Shown: positions 25,317-34,038, counted from the stretch's first letter. The stretch: 64,000 nucleotides of DNA from Chromobacterium rhizoryzae (GCF_020544465.1 NZ_CP066126.1:3596001-3660000), one strand, 5' to 3'. Notes: generated by a model not told the origin, from the sequence alone. Numbers and translations: made by a program.

Positions 25317-26052
25317 TTGGCAGGCGGAACTGCTGGAACAGATCGCCGATCCGGCCCGCGCGGCGGAAGCGGCGCTGGCGCTGAACCCGGCCGGCCTCGC
25401 GGTCTACCGCAACAATTACCGGGTGGGGCTGATCGACACCCTGGCCTTCATCTACCCGGTCTGCCGCCAGCTGGTGGGCGAGGACTTCTTCACCGGCCTG
25501 GCCCGCGTCTTCATCGGCGGCCATCCCTCGCATAGCGGCAATCTGCATCTGTACGGCGCCGGTTTCGGCGACTTCGTCGCCGGCTTCGAACACGCGCGCG
25601 AACTACCCTATCTGGCGGACGTCGCGCGGCTGGAATGGCGGGTCCACCGCGCCTACTACGCCGCCGACGCCGCGCCGGCCGACAGCGTCGCGCTGGCCGC
25701 CTTCCCGCAGCAACGCTGGGGCGAACTCAGGCTGCGGCCGCTGCCCGACGTCGCCGCCCTGCTCAGCCCCTGGCCGGCCGCGTCGATCTGGCTGGCCCAT
25801 CAACGCCAACCGGTGGAGCTGGACGTGGATCTGCACCGGCAGCCGGAGGCGACGCTGGTCTACCGCCTCCAGGGCCGGGTTCAGGTCGACATCGTCGGCC
25901 CCGGCCTGGCCGCGCTGCTGCAAGCCTTCCTCGACGGCGCGACGCTGGAAACCTCGGTGGAACAGGCGCTGGCCGCCGAAGCGGACTTCGACCTGCAAGC
26001 CGGCCTGCTGCGGCTGTTCCAGCAGCGCCTGATTCAAGACGTCACGCTGTAA
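25303..26052 (+). CDS. bufC: Bufferin partner protein (DUF2063)
   Basis: This 249-residue protein has an N-terminal DUF2063 domain (GLAVYRNNYRVGLIDTLAFI, YPVCRQLVGEDFFTGLARVF, HPSHSGNLHLYG) and a C-terminal winged-helix-like part. It partners the MNIO enzyme and presumably recognises the precursor peptides. It overlaps bufB, so the two are translationally coupled. An insertion element follows 15 bp after its stop. Confidence 0.9.
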   Translation: MNGFDWQAELLEQIADPARAAEAALALNPAGLAVYRNNYRVGLIDTLAFIYPVCRQLVGEDFFTGLARVFIGGHPSHSGNLHLYGAGFGDFVAGFEHARELPYLADVARLEWRVHRAYYAADAAPADSVALAAFPQQRWGELRLRPLPDVAALLSPWPAASIWLAHQRQPVELDVDLHRQPEATLVYRLQGRVQVDIVGPGLAALLQAFLDGATLETSVEQALAAEADFDLQAGLLRLFQQRLIQDVTL

Positions 26053-26066
26053 ACACGCTTAAACCC

Positions 26067-26212
26067 TAAGAGCCTGTTCACGATCTCGCGAGCAAGAGCG
26101 AGACAAGGCGAAAACGGCTGAGAAAGCGGAATGTACGAGTGGTACATGAGCATTTCGAAGGTGTTTTCAACGCCGTACCGCGGCAGCGCAGCAGATCGTA
26201 AACAGGTTCTAA
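26067..26212. mobile_element. MITE-like element, family A, forward copy 2 (best-preserved copy)
   Basis: Perfectly mirrored outer ends apart from two bases: GAGCCTGTTCACGATC and GATCGTAAACAGGTTC. Flanks are TAA/TAA (26067-26069, 26210-26212). The core GAATGTACGAGTGGTACATG and GAGCATTTCGAAGG is forward. It lies between bufC and doxX and could form a hairpin in the buf transcript. Confidence 0.75.
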
Positions 26213-26316
26213 GCGCCGAACCTCATCCAAGCTTGCGGGCATGGAGGGGGAACGCACGCCCGCGGTTTGCCATCCGCCGCCGCTGAACCATACTCAACAC
26301 ACAGGAGACACCCGCC

Positions 26317-26787
26317 ATGAACCCCTTGACCTGCTCCCGCCTCAACGCGCCCTACCGCTGGCTGATCCGCGGCGGCGATCTGCTGCAACCGCTGCTCTTG
26401 CTGCTGTTCCGGCTGTGGATCGCCAATGTGTTCTTCAAATCCGGCCTGACCAAGATAGACGACTGGGACACCACCCTCCTGCTGTTCACCGAGGAATACC
26501 ACGTGCCGCTGCTGCCGCCCGCCATCGCCGCGGCCTTGGCCACGGCCGGCGAACTGGGCCTGTCCGCGCTGCTGGCGCTGGGCCTGGGCGCGCGCTTCGC
26601 CGCCGCCGGCCTGTTCATCCTCAACGCGGTGGCGGTGATCAGCTATCCGGGGCTGACCGAGGCCACCCGCGAATTCCATTACTACTGGGGCATGCTGATC
26701 GCCGCCGTGTTCGCCTTCGGCCCCGGCCTGCTGTCCCTGGACGCGCCGCTGCGGCGCTGGAGCCGGTGCCATGCGGCGCGGGACTGA
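26317..26787 (+). CDS. DoxX-family membrane protein of the buf locus
   Basis: This 156-residue protein has four hydrophobic helices (LLLLLFRLWIANVFFKSGLT, AAALATAGELGLSALLALGL, FAAAGLFILNAVAVISYPGL, WGMLIAAVFAFGPG), typical of DoxX/SURF4-like proteins. Buf operons of proteobacteria regularly end with a DoxX gene; its role is not settled. AGGAG precedes the ATG. The gap of 264 bp from bufC is filled mostly by the insertion element. Confidence 0.85.
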   Translation: MNPLTCSRLNAPYRWLIRGGDLLQPLLLLLFRLWIANVFFKSGLTKIDDWDTTLLLFTEEYHVPLLPPAIAAALATAGELGLSALLALGLGARFAAAGLFILNAVAVISYPGLTEATREFHYYWGMLIAAVFAFGPGLLSLDAPLRRWSRCHAARD

Positions 26788-26847
26788 ACCGGCGGCCGGC
26801 GCGGCGTGGCATAATGCCCGTTCCGACACGCATTGACCCGCCACGCC

Positions 26848-27696
26848 ATGAGCCTCGCCTACACCCTGGTGATCCAAGCCGACGCGCTGGACCCGCATCA
26901 TCTGCATGAACTGGCCCACCTCGCCGAGGCCACCCATATGGACCATCCCAGTCCAAACGTGGCGCGCCTGCGCGGCGCGGCGCCGGCGCAACGGACCGCG
27001 GCGCTGGCCTTGTGCGAGCAATGGGGCTACGACGGCGCCTATGTCGAAGCCGGCCGCAGCTTCGCCGATTTCGGCCTGCTGGTGTCGGATATGGACTCCA
27101 CGCTGATCACCATCGAATGCATAGACGAAATCGCCGACATGAACGGCCTCAAGCCACAGGTGGCGGCCATCACCGAGCGCTCGATGCATGGCGAACTGGA
27201 CTTCGCCGCCTCGCTGACGGAGCGGGTGGCGCTGCTGCGCGGGCTGCCGGAAAGCGCGCTGGAACAGGTCTATCGTGAAAGAGTCAGGCTGATGCCGGGC
27301 GCCGAGGCCTTGCTGGCCGCCTGCAAACGCCACGGCGTCAAATTCATGCTGGTGTCCGGCGGCTTCACCTTCTTCACCGACAGACTGAAAGCCGAGCTGG
27401 GCCTGGACTTCGCCTTCGCCAATCAGTTGGAAGTGGAAAACGGCGTCTTGACCGGCCGGGTGCGCGGCCCCATCGTCGACGCCGCCGCCAAGAAGCGCTT
27501 GCTGATCCAGCAGCGCGAGGCGCTGGGACTGAAACCGGAACAGGTGCTGGCGATGGGCGACGGCGCCAACGACTTGCAGATGCTGGCCGAAGCCGGCGTC
27601 GGCATCGCCGTGCACGCCAAGCCGGTGGTGCGCGCCCAGGCCGACATCGCCGTCAACCACGGCGGCCTGGACCGCATCCTGAACCTGTATCACTGA
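26848..27696 (+). CDS. serB: Phosphoserine phosphatase
   Basis: This 282-residue HAD phosphatase performs the last step of serine synthesis. Motif I is DMDSTL (Asp81, Asp83), motif II is LVSGGFTFFTDRLK, and the Lys and motif III region is AAAKKRLLI / LAMGDGANDLQML. The short N-terminal extension (1-70) replaces the ACT domain of longer SerB proteins, as in other betaproteobacteria. The ATG at 26848 is preferred over an upstream TTG (26833). Confidence 0.94.
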   Translation: MSLAYTLVIQADALDPHHLHELAHLAEATHMDHPSPNVARLRGAAPAQRTAALALCEQWGYDGAYVEAGRSFADFGLLVSDMDSTLITIECIDEIADMNGLKPQVAAITERSMHGELDFAASLTERVALLRGLPESALEQVYRERVRLMPGAEALLAACKRHGVKFMLVSGGFTFFTDRLKAELGLDFAFANQLEVENGVLTGRVRGPIVDAAAKKRLLIQQREALGLKPEQVLAMGDGANDLQMLAEAGVGIAVHAKPVVRAQADIAVNHGGLDRILNLYH

Positions 27697-27721
27697 ACGG
27701 CCACGCCGCGGGAGCCGACCG

Positions 27722-28234
27722 ATGAGCTTATTTCCCGAACTGGGCAGCGCCAGTTTCGACGCCGAACTGCCGTTCTCGGTCCAGCCCTTGCCGGGCGGGA
27801 TCTGCCCGGCGCGCCAGGAACGCGAAACCCGGCTGGCGCTGCGGGTGCTGGCCGCGCCTACCGAAACCCTGCCCGAGGCCGATCCGATGCTGGTCAGGCT
27901 GGAGGCCAAGCTGGACCTGGCGCTGGAAGTGTCGCTGCTGTCCCGCCATCCGGAGCGCCCGCCGCTGACGCCGTGCCGGCTGGGCCTGGACAGCATCGCC
28001 TGGATCTCCGACCACGCCAACCACGGCAGCGAGCCGGTGCTGGTGGCGCTATGCCCCAATCCCGATTCCGCGCTGCTGCTCTTCCTCGCCGCCCGCATCA
28101 ACACGGTGACGCCGGGCGAAAACGGCAACTATCTGATTCGCGCCGACATCGCCGGCGCCTTCGACGAAACCACTCGCCTGCTGTGGGAGAAATGGGTGTT
28201 CCGCCGCCATCGCAAGGCCATACTGGAACGCTAA
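27722..28234 (+). CDS. Hypothetical cytosolic protein, possibly PilZ-related
   Basis: This 170-residue protein lacks a signal or membrane segment. The N-terminal half is helical with acidic spacing. The C-terminal half (PCRLGLDSIAWISDH, NTVTPGENGNYLIRADIAGA) ends in WEKWVFRRHRKAILER, which resembles the tail of atypical PilZ/c-di-GMP-related proteins of betaproteobacteria. The classic RxxxR...DxSxxG motif is not visible, so c-di-GMP binding is doubtful. It follows serB by 25 bp and may be co-transcribed. Its TAA stop (28232-28234) flanks an insertion element. Confidence 0.6.
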   Translation: MSLFPELGSASFDAELPFSVQPLPGGICPARQERETRLALRVLAAPTETLPEADPMLVRLEAKLDLALEVSLLSRHPERPPLTPCRLGLDSIAWISDHANHGSEPVLVALCPNPDSALLLFLAARINTVTPGENGNYLIRADIAGAFDETTRLLWEKWVFRRHRKAILER

Positions 28235-28445
28235 GAGCGTGTTCACGATCTTTCCGAGAGATGGCTCCAAGGCATGGAATCCGCTGCGCGCTACCGTCGC
28301 GCTGCTCGAACAGGCAGCCGCTTAAGTCCTCGGACCTGCCACCCGACGGCAGGCTTGAAGGGACCCGGGGCGCGTCGGATACGCGGCTTCCTGTGCACCA
28401 AACCGTGTTTCAAAGTACAGGTAAAAGATCGTAAACAGGTTCTTA
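28232..28445. mobile_element. MITE-like element, family B copy 2, spanning both stop codons of convergent genes
   Basis: The left end is GAGCGTGTTCACGATC and the right end GATCGTAAACAGGTTC. The left flank TAA (28232-28234) is the stop of the upstream gene. The right flank TTA (28443-28445) is, on the minus strand, the TAA stop of the iron-transport ATPase gene. About 70 bases of core (near 28300-28372) match 14235-14305 in inverted orientation. Confidence 0.7.
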
Positions 28446-29507
28446 GCCCTCGCGCGGAAAGGCGATCAAATGATCCAGCTCCAGCCGGATGCCTATCGCC
28501 TCCCCCACCGCGTGGTCGTGATGGCTGGGCACCTGGGCCAGCACCCGCTGGCCGGAAGGCAGCGCCAGCGTGTAATGGAACTCCGCGCCGCGGAACACCT
28601 TGGCGCAGACCAAGGCCCGCGTCGGACTGGCGTCGTCGTGCTGCACATCGTCGGGCCGCACCAGCACGTCCACCTCGTCCCCGGTCTCGAACTGCAAGGG
28701 CACGATGCCGCAGAACTCGCCTATCTCCAACGCCACGCAACGCGGCCCGGTCACCTTGCCGGCCAGGAACACGCCCTGGCCGATGAAGTCGGCGACGTAG
28801 CGGGTGGCCGGTTCGTGGTACAGCCGGTACGGCGTGTCCCACTGCAATAACCGACCCTGCTGCATCACCCCGACGCGGTCGGCGATGGCGAAGGCCTCGT
28901 GCTGATCATGGGTCACCATGATGGCGGTGGCGCCCTGGCTTTTCAGGATGTCGCGCACCTCGCGCGACAAGCGCTCGCGCAGGTCCACGTCCAGATTGGA
29001 AAAGGGCTCGTCCAGCAGCAGCAGGCTGGGCCTCGGCGCCAGAGCCCGCGCCAGCGCCACCCGCTGCTGCTGGCCGCCGGACAGCTCGTGCGGGTAACGC
29101 CGCGCCCACTCCGCCAGGCCCACCACCTCCAGCACCTCCAGCACCCGCGCCGCGCGCTGGGCCTTGGGCAAGGCGTCCAGGCCGAAGCCGACGTTGCCGG
29201 CCACGGTCAGATGCGGGAACAAGGCGTAGTCCTGAAACACCATGCCGATGCGGCGCTGATGCGCCGGCACCTGCTCGCGGATGGAGCTGATCACCTGGCC
29301 GTTGAGGCGGATCTCGCCGCCCAGCAGGCCCTCGAAACCGGCAATGCAGCGCAGCACCGTGGTTTTGCCGCAGCCGGAACTGCCCAACAGGCAGGCGATT
29401 TCGCCCGCCCGCAATTCGAAACTCATATTGTCGACCACGCGGGTCTCGCCGTACTTCTGGCTGACCAGGTCGAACTCCAGCAAAGCTTGCATATCCATAC
29501 GCTTCAT
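28443..29507 (-). CDS. fbpC: Iron(III) ABC transporter ATP-binding protein
   Basis: This ~354-residue ATPase has Walker A LLGSSGCGKTT, signature LSGGQQQRVALARAL, Walker B LLLLDEPFSNLD, switch MVTHDQHEAF and a C-terminal TOBE-like regulatory domain (residues ~240-354). It energises ferric-iron import by the adjacent permease and binding protein. The start is uncertain among ATGs at 29519, 29507 and 29498; 29507 follows the fbpB stop directly. Its stop is part of an insertion-element flank. Confidence 0.9.
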   Translation of the reverse strand: MKRMDMQALLEFDLVSQKYGETRVVDNMSFELRAGEIACLLGSSGCGKTTVLRCIAGFEGLLGGEIRLNGQVISSIREQVPAHQRRIGMVFQDYALFPHLTVAGNVGFGLDALPKAQRAARVLEVLEVVGLAEWARRYPHELSGGQQQRVALARALAPRPSLLLLDEPFSNLDVDLRERLSREVRDILKSQGATAIMVTHDQHEAFAIADRVGVMQQGRLLQWDTPYRLYHEPATRYVADFIGQGVFLAGKVTGPRCVALEIGEFCGIVPLQFETGDEVDVLVRPDDVQHDDASPTRALVCAKVFRGAEFHYTLALPSGQRVLAQVPSHHDHAVGEAIGIRLELDHLIAFPREG

Positions 29508-29508
29508 C

Positions 29509-31134
29509 TCAGGCCGCATCCTTCTGCCGCGACAGCACCCATACCGGCAACAGGCCGGCCAGCACGATGGCCACCGCCGGCAAGGCCGCGCGCTCCCATT
29601 CGCCCTCGGTGGTCAAATTGAAAATTCTCACCGCCAGCGTGTCCCAGCCGTAAGGCCGGGTCATCAGCGTGATCGGCATCTCCTTCATCACGTCGACGAA
29701 CACCATCAGCGCCGCGGTGAACAGGCCGCCGCGCAGCAGCGGCAGATGCAGGCGCGCCAGCAGGCGCAAGCCGCTGTAGCCCATATTGCGCGCCGCCTCC
29801 TCCTGGCTGCGGCTGATGCGGTGCATGGCCGCGTCCACCGCGGAATGCCCCACGGCCAGGAAGCGCGCCACATAGGCCAGCATCAGCACCAGCAACGTGC
29901 CCTTGATCACCGCGCTGGCGTCCGCCGCCAGCCAGGGGCGCAGCCAGTCCAGCAGCAGATTGTCGAACCAGGCCACCGGCACGAACACCCCCACCGCCAG
30001 CACCGTGCCCGGCACCGCGTAGCCCAGGGTCGCCAGCCGGCTCCACAAGCGGGTCCAGCGCGTCGGATCGCGCCGCGCCGCGTAACTGAGCAATAAGGCG
30101 ATCATGGCCACCAGAACCGCGGCCAGCGAGGCCAGCAGCAGCGAGTTGGCCACGTGGCCGAGGAAATCCGCGTCCAGGTCCTCGGCCAGGTGGGCGCCAG
30201 CCCAGACCAGCAGCTGGCCGAAGGGCAAGACGAAGGCCAGCGCCAGCACCAGCGAGCAGGCGGCGGCGGCCAGCCAGCCGGCCGCGCCTTCCAGCCGCAA
30301 GCGCGGCTGCGGCGCCGCCTTGCCGGCCTGGGTATAGGCGCGGCGGCCGCGCGAACGCTGCTCCAGCCACAGCAGCAACAGCACCATCAACACCAGCAAG
30401 GACGCCAGTTGCTTGGCCGCCGGCAAGGAGAACAGGCTGAACCAGGCCTTGTAGATGGCCGAGGTGAAGGCGTCGAAATTGAAAATGGCCACGGTGCCGA
30501 AGTCCGCCAGCGTTTCCATCAGCGCCAGCATCAGGCCGCCGGCGATCCACGGCCGCGCCATCGGCAGCGCCACGCGGCGGAAGCCCTGCCAGCGCGACAG
30601 GCCCAGCGACTGCCCCACCTCCAGCGCGCGCCGGCCCATGGTGGCGAAGGCGTTGCGCGCCAACAGATAGACATAGGGGTAGAAGGCCAGCGACATCACC
30701 AGGATCACGCCCGGCGTGGAACGGATATTGGGCACCCAGGACGAATCGCCGAAACGCTCGCGCAGCCAGGTCTGCAAAGGCCCGGTGAAATCGAACAGGC
30801 CCAATTGCGAAAACGCCAGCACATAGGCCGGCATCGCCAGCGGCAGCATCAGCGCCCAGTGGAAGAAACGGCGGCCGGGGAAATCGTGCACCGCGGTCAG
30901 CCAGGCCAGCGGCACGCCCAGCAGCAGCACGCCGGCGCCGACGCCGCCTATCAGATACACGGTGTTGAGCAGCAGCTCCGGCAGCGTGTAATCGTACAAA
31001 TGCCGCCACACCTCCCAATCCGGCGCCAGCAGCGACCATAAAATCACCAGCAAGGGCGCGACGGTCAGCAGGCTGACGCCAAAGGCCAGGCCGCGCCAAG
31101 GCGACAGAGAACGGATCATCGGCGGAGAAACCAT
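29509..31134 (-). CDS. fbpB: Iron(III) ABC transporter permease
   Basis: This ~541-residue inner-membrane protein has about 12 helices and two BPD-type permease halves with EAA loops (ALEVGQSLGLSRWQGFRRVA near 190-210 and EEAARNMGYSGLRLLARLHL near 440). The N-terminus begins MVSPPMIRSLSP; the ATG at 31119 is an alternative start. It sits between the binding-protein and ATPase genes. A hairpin separates it from fbpA. Confidence 0.9.
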   Translation of the reverse strand: MVSPPMIRSLSPWRGLAFGVSLLTVAPLLVILWSLLAPDWEVWRHLYDYTLPELLLNTVYLIGGVGAGVLLLGVPLAWLTAVHDFPGRRFFHWALMLPLAMPAYVLAFSQLGLFDFTGPLQTWLRERFGDSSWVPNIRSTPGVILVMSLAFYPYVYLLARNAFATMGRRALEVGQSLGLSRWQGFRRVALPMARPWIAGGLMLALMETLADFGTVAIFNFDAFTSAIYKAWFSLFSLPAAKQLASLLVLMVLLLLWLEQRSRGRRAYTQAGKAAPQPRLRLEGAAGWLAAAACSLVLALAFVLPFGQLLVWAGAHLAEDLDADFLGHVANSLLLASLAAVLVAMIALLLSYAARRDPTRWTRLWSRLATLGYAVPGTVLAVGVFVPVAWFDNLLLDWLRPWLAADASAVIKGTLLVLMLAYVARFLAVGHSAVDAAMHRISRSQEEAARNMGYSGLRLLARLHLPLLRGGLFTAALMVFVDVMKEMPITLMTRPYGWDTLAVRIFNLTTEGEWERAALPAVAIVLAGLLPVWVLSRQKDAA

Positions 31135-31161
31135 GTCAAAAACGCAGGGAAACAAGCAAAG

Positions 31162-31196
31162 ACAGCCTGCCGGGGCTTTGGTGCCCGACAGGCTGT
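31162..31196 (-). terminator. Attenuating hairpin between fbpA and fbpB
   Basis: Stem ACAGCCTGCCGGGGC / GTGCCCGACAGGCTGT with a TTTG loop. On the minus strand it is followed by CTTTGCTTGTTT, a weak U-tract. Partial termination here would give more binding protein than permease, as is common in such operons. Confidence 0.6.
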
Positions 31197-31227
31197 AAAT
31201 AAATGCGGACAGGCTGCCCGCCGCGGC

Positions 31228-32220
31228 TTATTTGTAGCCGACGCGGTCCATCAGCTTCACCGCTTCCGCCTGGCGCGAACCGGCGTTGGCGACATTGATG
31301 TAGCTGTGCTTGAAGTCGCCCCAGGCGGCCACGCGCGCGTCAGGCTTGACCTTGGGGTTGACCGGGAACTCCATGTTCACGTCGGCGAACATATTCTGCG
31401 CCTTGGCGCTGGACAGCCATTCCAGGAACTTCAGCGCGCCCTTTTCGTTCTTGGCGTACTTGACTACGCCGGCGCCCGAAACGTTCACATGGGTGCCTTT
31501 GCCCGCCTGGTCGGCCCAGAAGATGCCTACCGGCAGATTGGGCGATTTTTCCATCAGGCGGCCGTAGTAATAGGTGTTGGCGATGCCCACTTCGCACTGG
31601 CCGGCGGCGATGGCCTCCAGCATCTTGGTGTCGTCCGGGAATTCGCGGGTGGCCAGATTATCCACCCAGCCCTTGACCACTTTCTCGGTCTTCACCGGGC
31701 CCAGATCGGACAACATCATCGCCACCAGCGACTGGTTGTAGACCTTCTTGGACGTGCGCAGGCACAGCTTGCCCTTCCACTTGGGATCGGCCAGGTCGGC
31801 GTAGCTGGACAGCTGGCCCGGCTTCACTTTCTGGGTGTTGTAGAAAATGGTGCGCGCGCGGATGGACAGGCCGTACCACTCATGGCCCGGATCGCGCAGA
31901 TAGGACGGAATGTTGGCGTCCAGCAAGGGCGACTTCACCGGCTTGAACAGACCCATCTTGGCGGCCTGCCACAGATTGCCGGCGTCCACGGTCAGCAGCA
32001 GATCGGCCGGGCTGTTGCTGCCCTCGGCGCGCAGGCGCTCCATCAGCGGACCTTCCTTGTCCGACACCAGCTTGATGTTGACGCCGGTTTCCTTCTTGTA
32101 AACCTCGATGATGGGCTTGAGCAGTTGCTCGGCGCGAGCGCTGTAAACCACTACGTCTTCCGCCATGGCGTGGCCGGCGAAACCCGCCAGGACGGCGGCA
32201 AGCATCAGGTGCGTTTTCAA
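31228..32220 (-). CDS. fbpA: Periplasmic iron(III)-binding protein
   Basis: This 330-residue protein has a signal peptide (1-20, ending HAMA) and the FbpA fold: EDVVVYSARAEQLLKPIIEV, LLLTVDAGNLWQAAKMG, and the ferric-ligand tyrosine pair in IANTYYYGRLME (~215-226). It delivers Fe3+ to FbpBC. A Fur box lies ~200 bp upstream, beyond an insertion element. Confidence 0.92.
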   Translation of the reverse strand: MKTHLMLAAVLAGFAGHAMAEDVVVYSARAEQLLKPIIEVYKKETGVNIKLVSDKEGPLMERLRAEGSNSPADLLLTVDAGNLWQAAKMGLFKPVKSPLLDANIPSYLRDPGHEWYGLSIRARTIFYNTQKVKPGQLSSYADLADPKWKGKLCLRTSKKVYNQSLVAMMLSDLGPVKTEKVVKGWVDNLATREFPDDTKMLEAIAAGQCEVGIANTYYYGRLMEKSPNLPVGIFWADQAGKGTHVNVSGAGVVKYAKNEKGALKFLEWLSSAKAQNMFADVNMEFPVNPKVKPDARVAAWGDFKHSYINVANAGSRQAEAVKLMDRVGYK

Positions 32221-32266
32221 GGTGTGTCCCCTGTTGGGTTGAGCGATAGGAATCAGAGCCTCAATC

Positions 32267-32412
32267 TAAGAGCCTGTTTACGATCTGCTGCGCTGCGGCG
32301 ATACGGCGTTGAAAACGGCTTCGAAATGCTCATGTACCGTGTGTACATTCCGCTTTCTCAGCCGTTTTCGCCTTGTCTCGCTCTAGCTCGCAAGATCGTA
32401 AACGGACTCTAA
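32267..32412. mobile_element. MITE-like element, family A, reverse copy upstream of fbpA
   Basis: The left end is GAGCCTGTTTACGATC and the right end GATCGTAAACGGACTC, with TAA/TAA flanks (32267-32269, 32410-32412). The core is reversed (GAAATGCTCATGTACC, GTACATTCCGC). It lies between the fbpA start (32220) and the Fur box (32419), so it becomes part of the fbpA leader if transcription starts at the Fur-controlled promoter. Confidence 0.72.
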
Positions 32413-32418
32413 CAAAAA

Positions 32419-32433
32419 TGAGAATGCTTATCA
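32419..32433 (-). promoter_or_regulatory. Fur box upstream of fbpABC
   Basis: TGAGAATGCTTATCA matches the 7-1-7 Fur consensus TGATAATNATTATCA at 12 of 14 positions. It is the expected control site for an iron importer. An AT-rich promoter-like segment (TTTACTAGATTGATAA on the minus strand) overlaps it. Confidence 0.7.
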
Positions 32434-32479
32434 ATCTAGTAAACACCCCTGCTTTCGTTTTAATCGAAACAAATAAAAA

Positions 32480-32497
32480 GACCCGCCGCGGCGGGTC
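32480..32497 (-). terminator. Terminator of the phenylalanine hydroxylase gene
   Basis: Perfect palindrome GACCCGCCGCGGCGGGTC, followed on the minus strand by TTTTTATTTG. It lies 34 bp after the stop codon. Confidence 0.85.
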
Positions 32498-32530
32498 TAT
32501 CTCAAGCTTGCCAGCCATCACGGCCAGGCT

Positions 32531-33424
32531 TCACACATCCTCGGAATCGCCCCAGCCGCTGCGGTCGCCAATGTTGAACACCTTGTCGGCCGGGGCCACG
32601 TCGCCGGCGCCCAGCGTCGGTTCCGCCGCCAGCCGCGCGTAGATGGGCGCGAAGTCCGGCGCGGTGGCGTCGAACAACTGCTGGAAGCTGTCGATGACGA
32701 AATAGGTTTTCTGGAAAGTGTCGATGCGGTAGCGGGTGCGCATGATGCGTTCCAGATCGAAGCCGACGCGGTTGGGGCTGGCGCTGTCCAGGCAGTACAC
32801 CGATTCGCCCTTGCTGGACACGATGCCCGCGCCGTAGATGCGCATGCCCTTGGGCGTGTTGATCAGGCCGAACTCCACCGTGTACCAGTACAAGCGCGCC
32901 AGCATCGGCAAGACGCCCAAGGCCTTGGCCTTCATCCCGCCCTTGCCGTAAGCCTCCAGGTAGTCGGCGAACACCGGATTGATCAACAGCGGCACATGGC
33001 CGAACAAATCATGGAACACATCGGGTTCTTGCAGATAGTCCAGCTGATGCGGCTCGCGCAGCCACCAGGTGACCGGGAAACGGCGGTTGGCCAGATGCTC
33101 GAAGAACACGTCGTCCGGAATCAGGCCCGGCACCGCGACGATCCGCCAGCCGGTGGCGGCCATCAGTTGTTCATTCAGCTTGGCGAAGTCCGGCACCCGG
33201 TCCGCGTCCACGCCCAGGCGCTCCAGGCCTTCCAGGAATTCGTCGCAGGCGCGGCCCGGCAGCATCTCGCTCTGGCGGCGGTACAGCGTGGCCCAGGTAG
33301 CGTGGTCGGCGGCGGTGTAGCGCTCCAGCGGTTGCGGCAGGGTGAAGTCCGCGCTGTCGTGGCTGAGTCCGACGTTCTTGCGCGTGGTGATGTCGGGCAC
33401 GACGAAATCGGCTCGGTCGTTCAT
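32531..33424 (-). CDS. phhA: Phenylalanine 4-hydroxylase
   Basis: This 297-residue pterin-dependent iron monooxygenase makes tyrosine from phenylalanine. Iron ligands are His138 and His143 in FHDLFGHVPLL and Glu184 in YTVEFGL. Length, N-terminus (MNDRADFVVPDITTRKNVGL) and numbering agree with the Chromobacterium violaceum enzyme as I remember it, with scattered differences. The Lrp-type gene is divergent, as in other phh loci, where such a regulator activates the hydroxylase. Confidence 0.97.
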   Translation of the reverse strand: MNDRADFVVPDITTRKNVGLSHDSADFTLPQPLERYTAADHATWATLYRRQSEMLPGRACDEFLEGLERLGVDADRVPDFAKLNEQLMAATGWRIVAVPGLIPDDVFFEHLANRRFPVTWWLREPHQLDYLQEPDVFHDLFGHVPLLINPVFADYLEAYGKGGMKAKALGVLPMLARLYWYTVEFGLINTPKGMRIYGAGIVSSKGESVYCLDSASPNRVGFDLERIMRTRYRIDTFQKTYFVIDSFQQLFDATAPDFAPIYARLAAEPTLGAGDVAPADKVFNIGDRSGWGDSEDV

Positions 33425-33555
33425 GGCGGTGGGTCCGGATATTTAGGTGGATAACTCTAGTTTAGGCCCGGAGCGATGCGGGAAGACCGCAAAATTTGCC
33501 TGTATGCGATTTTTTTTGCACACTTGCCGCATATAACCGCCATGAAATGCTCACT

Positions 33556-34038
33556 ATGCGCAAAATTGAATTAGACCGCTTCGATTACCAGATCCTGGAC
33601 GCGTTGCAGCACGACGCCCGCGTCACCCATCAGAAACTGGCGCAGCAAGTGGCTTTGTCCGCGTCCCAGATCGGCCGCCGCATCCAGCGCATGGAGGAAA
33701 GCGGCGTGATCCAGGGCTATCAGGTGGCGCTGAAGCCGGAACAGGTGGGCTTGTCGGTGATGGCTTTCGCCCACGTCAGCCTGGAGCGCCACAGCGAAAG
33801 CGCCTTGCAGGAATTCGCCCAGGCCATCAACGAGCTGCCGGAAGTGCTGGAATGCTACGCCGCCGCCGGCGAGGCGGACTATCTGCTGCGCATCGTGGTG
33901 CCGGACCTGCCCTCGCTGTCCACCTTCGTGATGAACCGGCTGATGCGGCTATCGCTGGTGCGCAGCGTCAAATCCACCATCGCCTTGAACGCGATCAAAC
34001 AGACGATGAAGCTGCCGCTCTCGTCAGTGCCGGAATGA
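33556..34038 (+). CDS. Lrp/AsnC-family transcriptional regulator
   Basis: This 160-residue regulator has an N-terminal helix-turn-helix (LDRFDYQILDALQHDARVTH, ALSASQIGRRIQRMEESGVI) and a C-terminal RAM/AsnC ligand-binding domain (AFAHVSLERHSE, VLECYAAAGEADYLLRIVVP). The start MRKIELDRFD at 33556 is chosen by homology; in-frame ATGs at 33547 and 33496 are less likely. Divergent transcription from phhA suggests control of aromatic amino-acid catabolism. Confidence 0.88.
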   Translation: MRKIELDRFDYQILDALQHDARVTHQKLAQQVALSASQIGRRIQRMEESGVIQGYQVALKPEQVGLSVMAFAHVSLERHSESALQEFAQAINELPEVLECYAAAGEADYLLRIVVPDLPSLSTFVMNRLMRLSLVRSVKSTIALNAIKQTMKLPLSSVPE

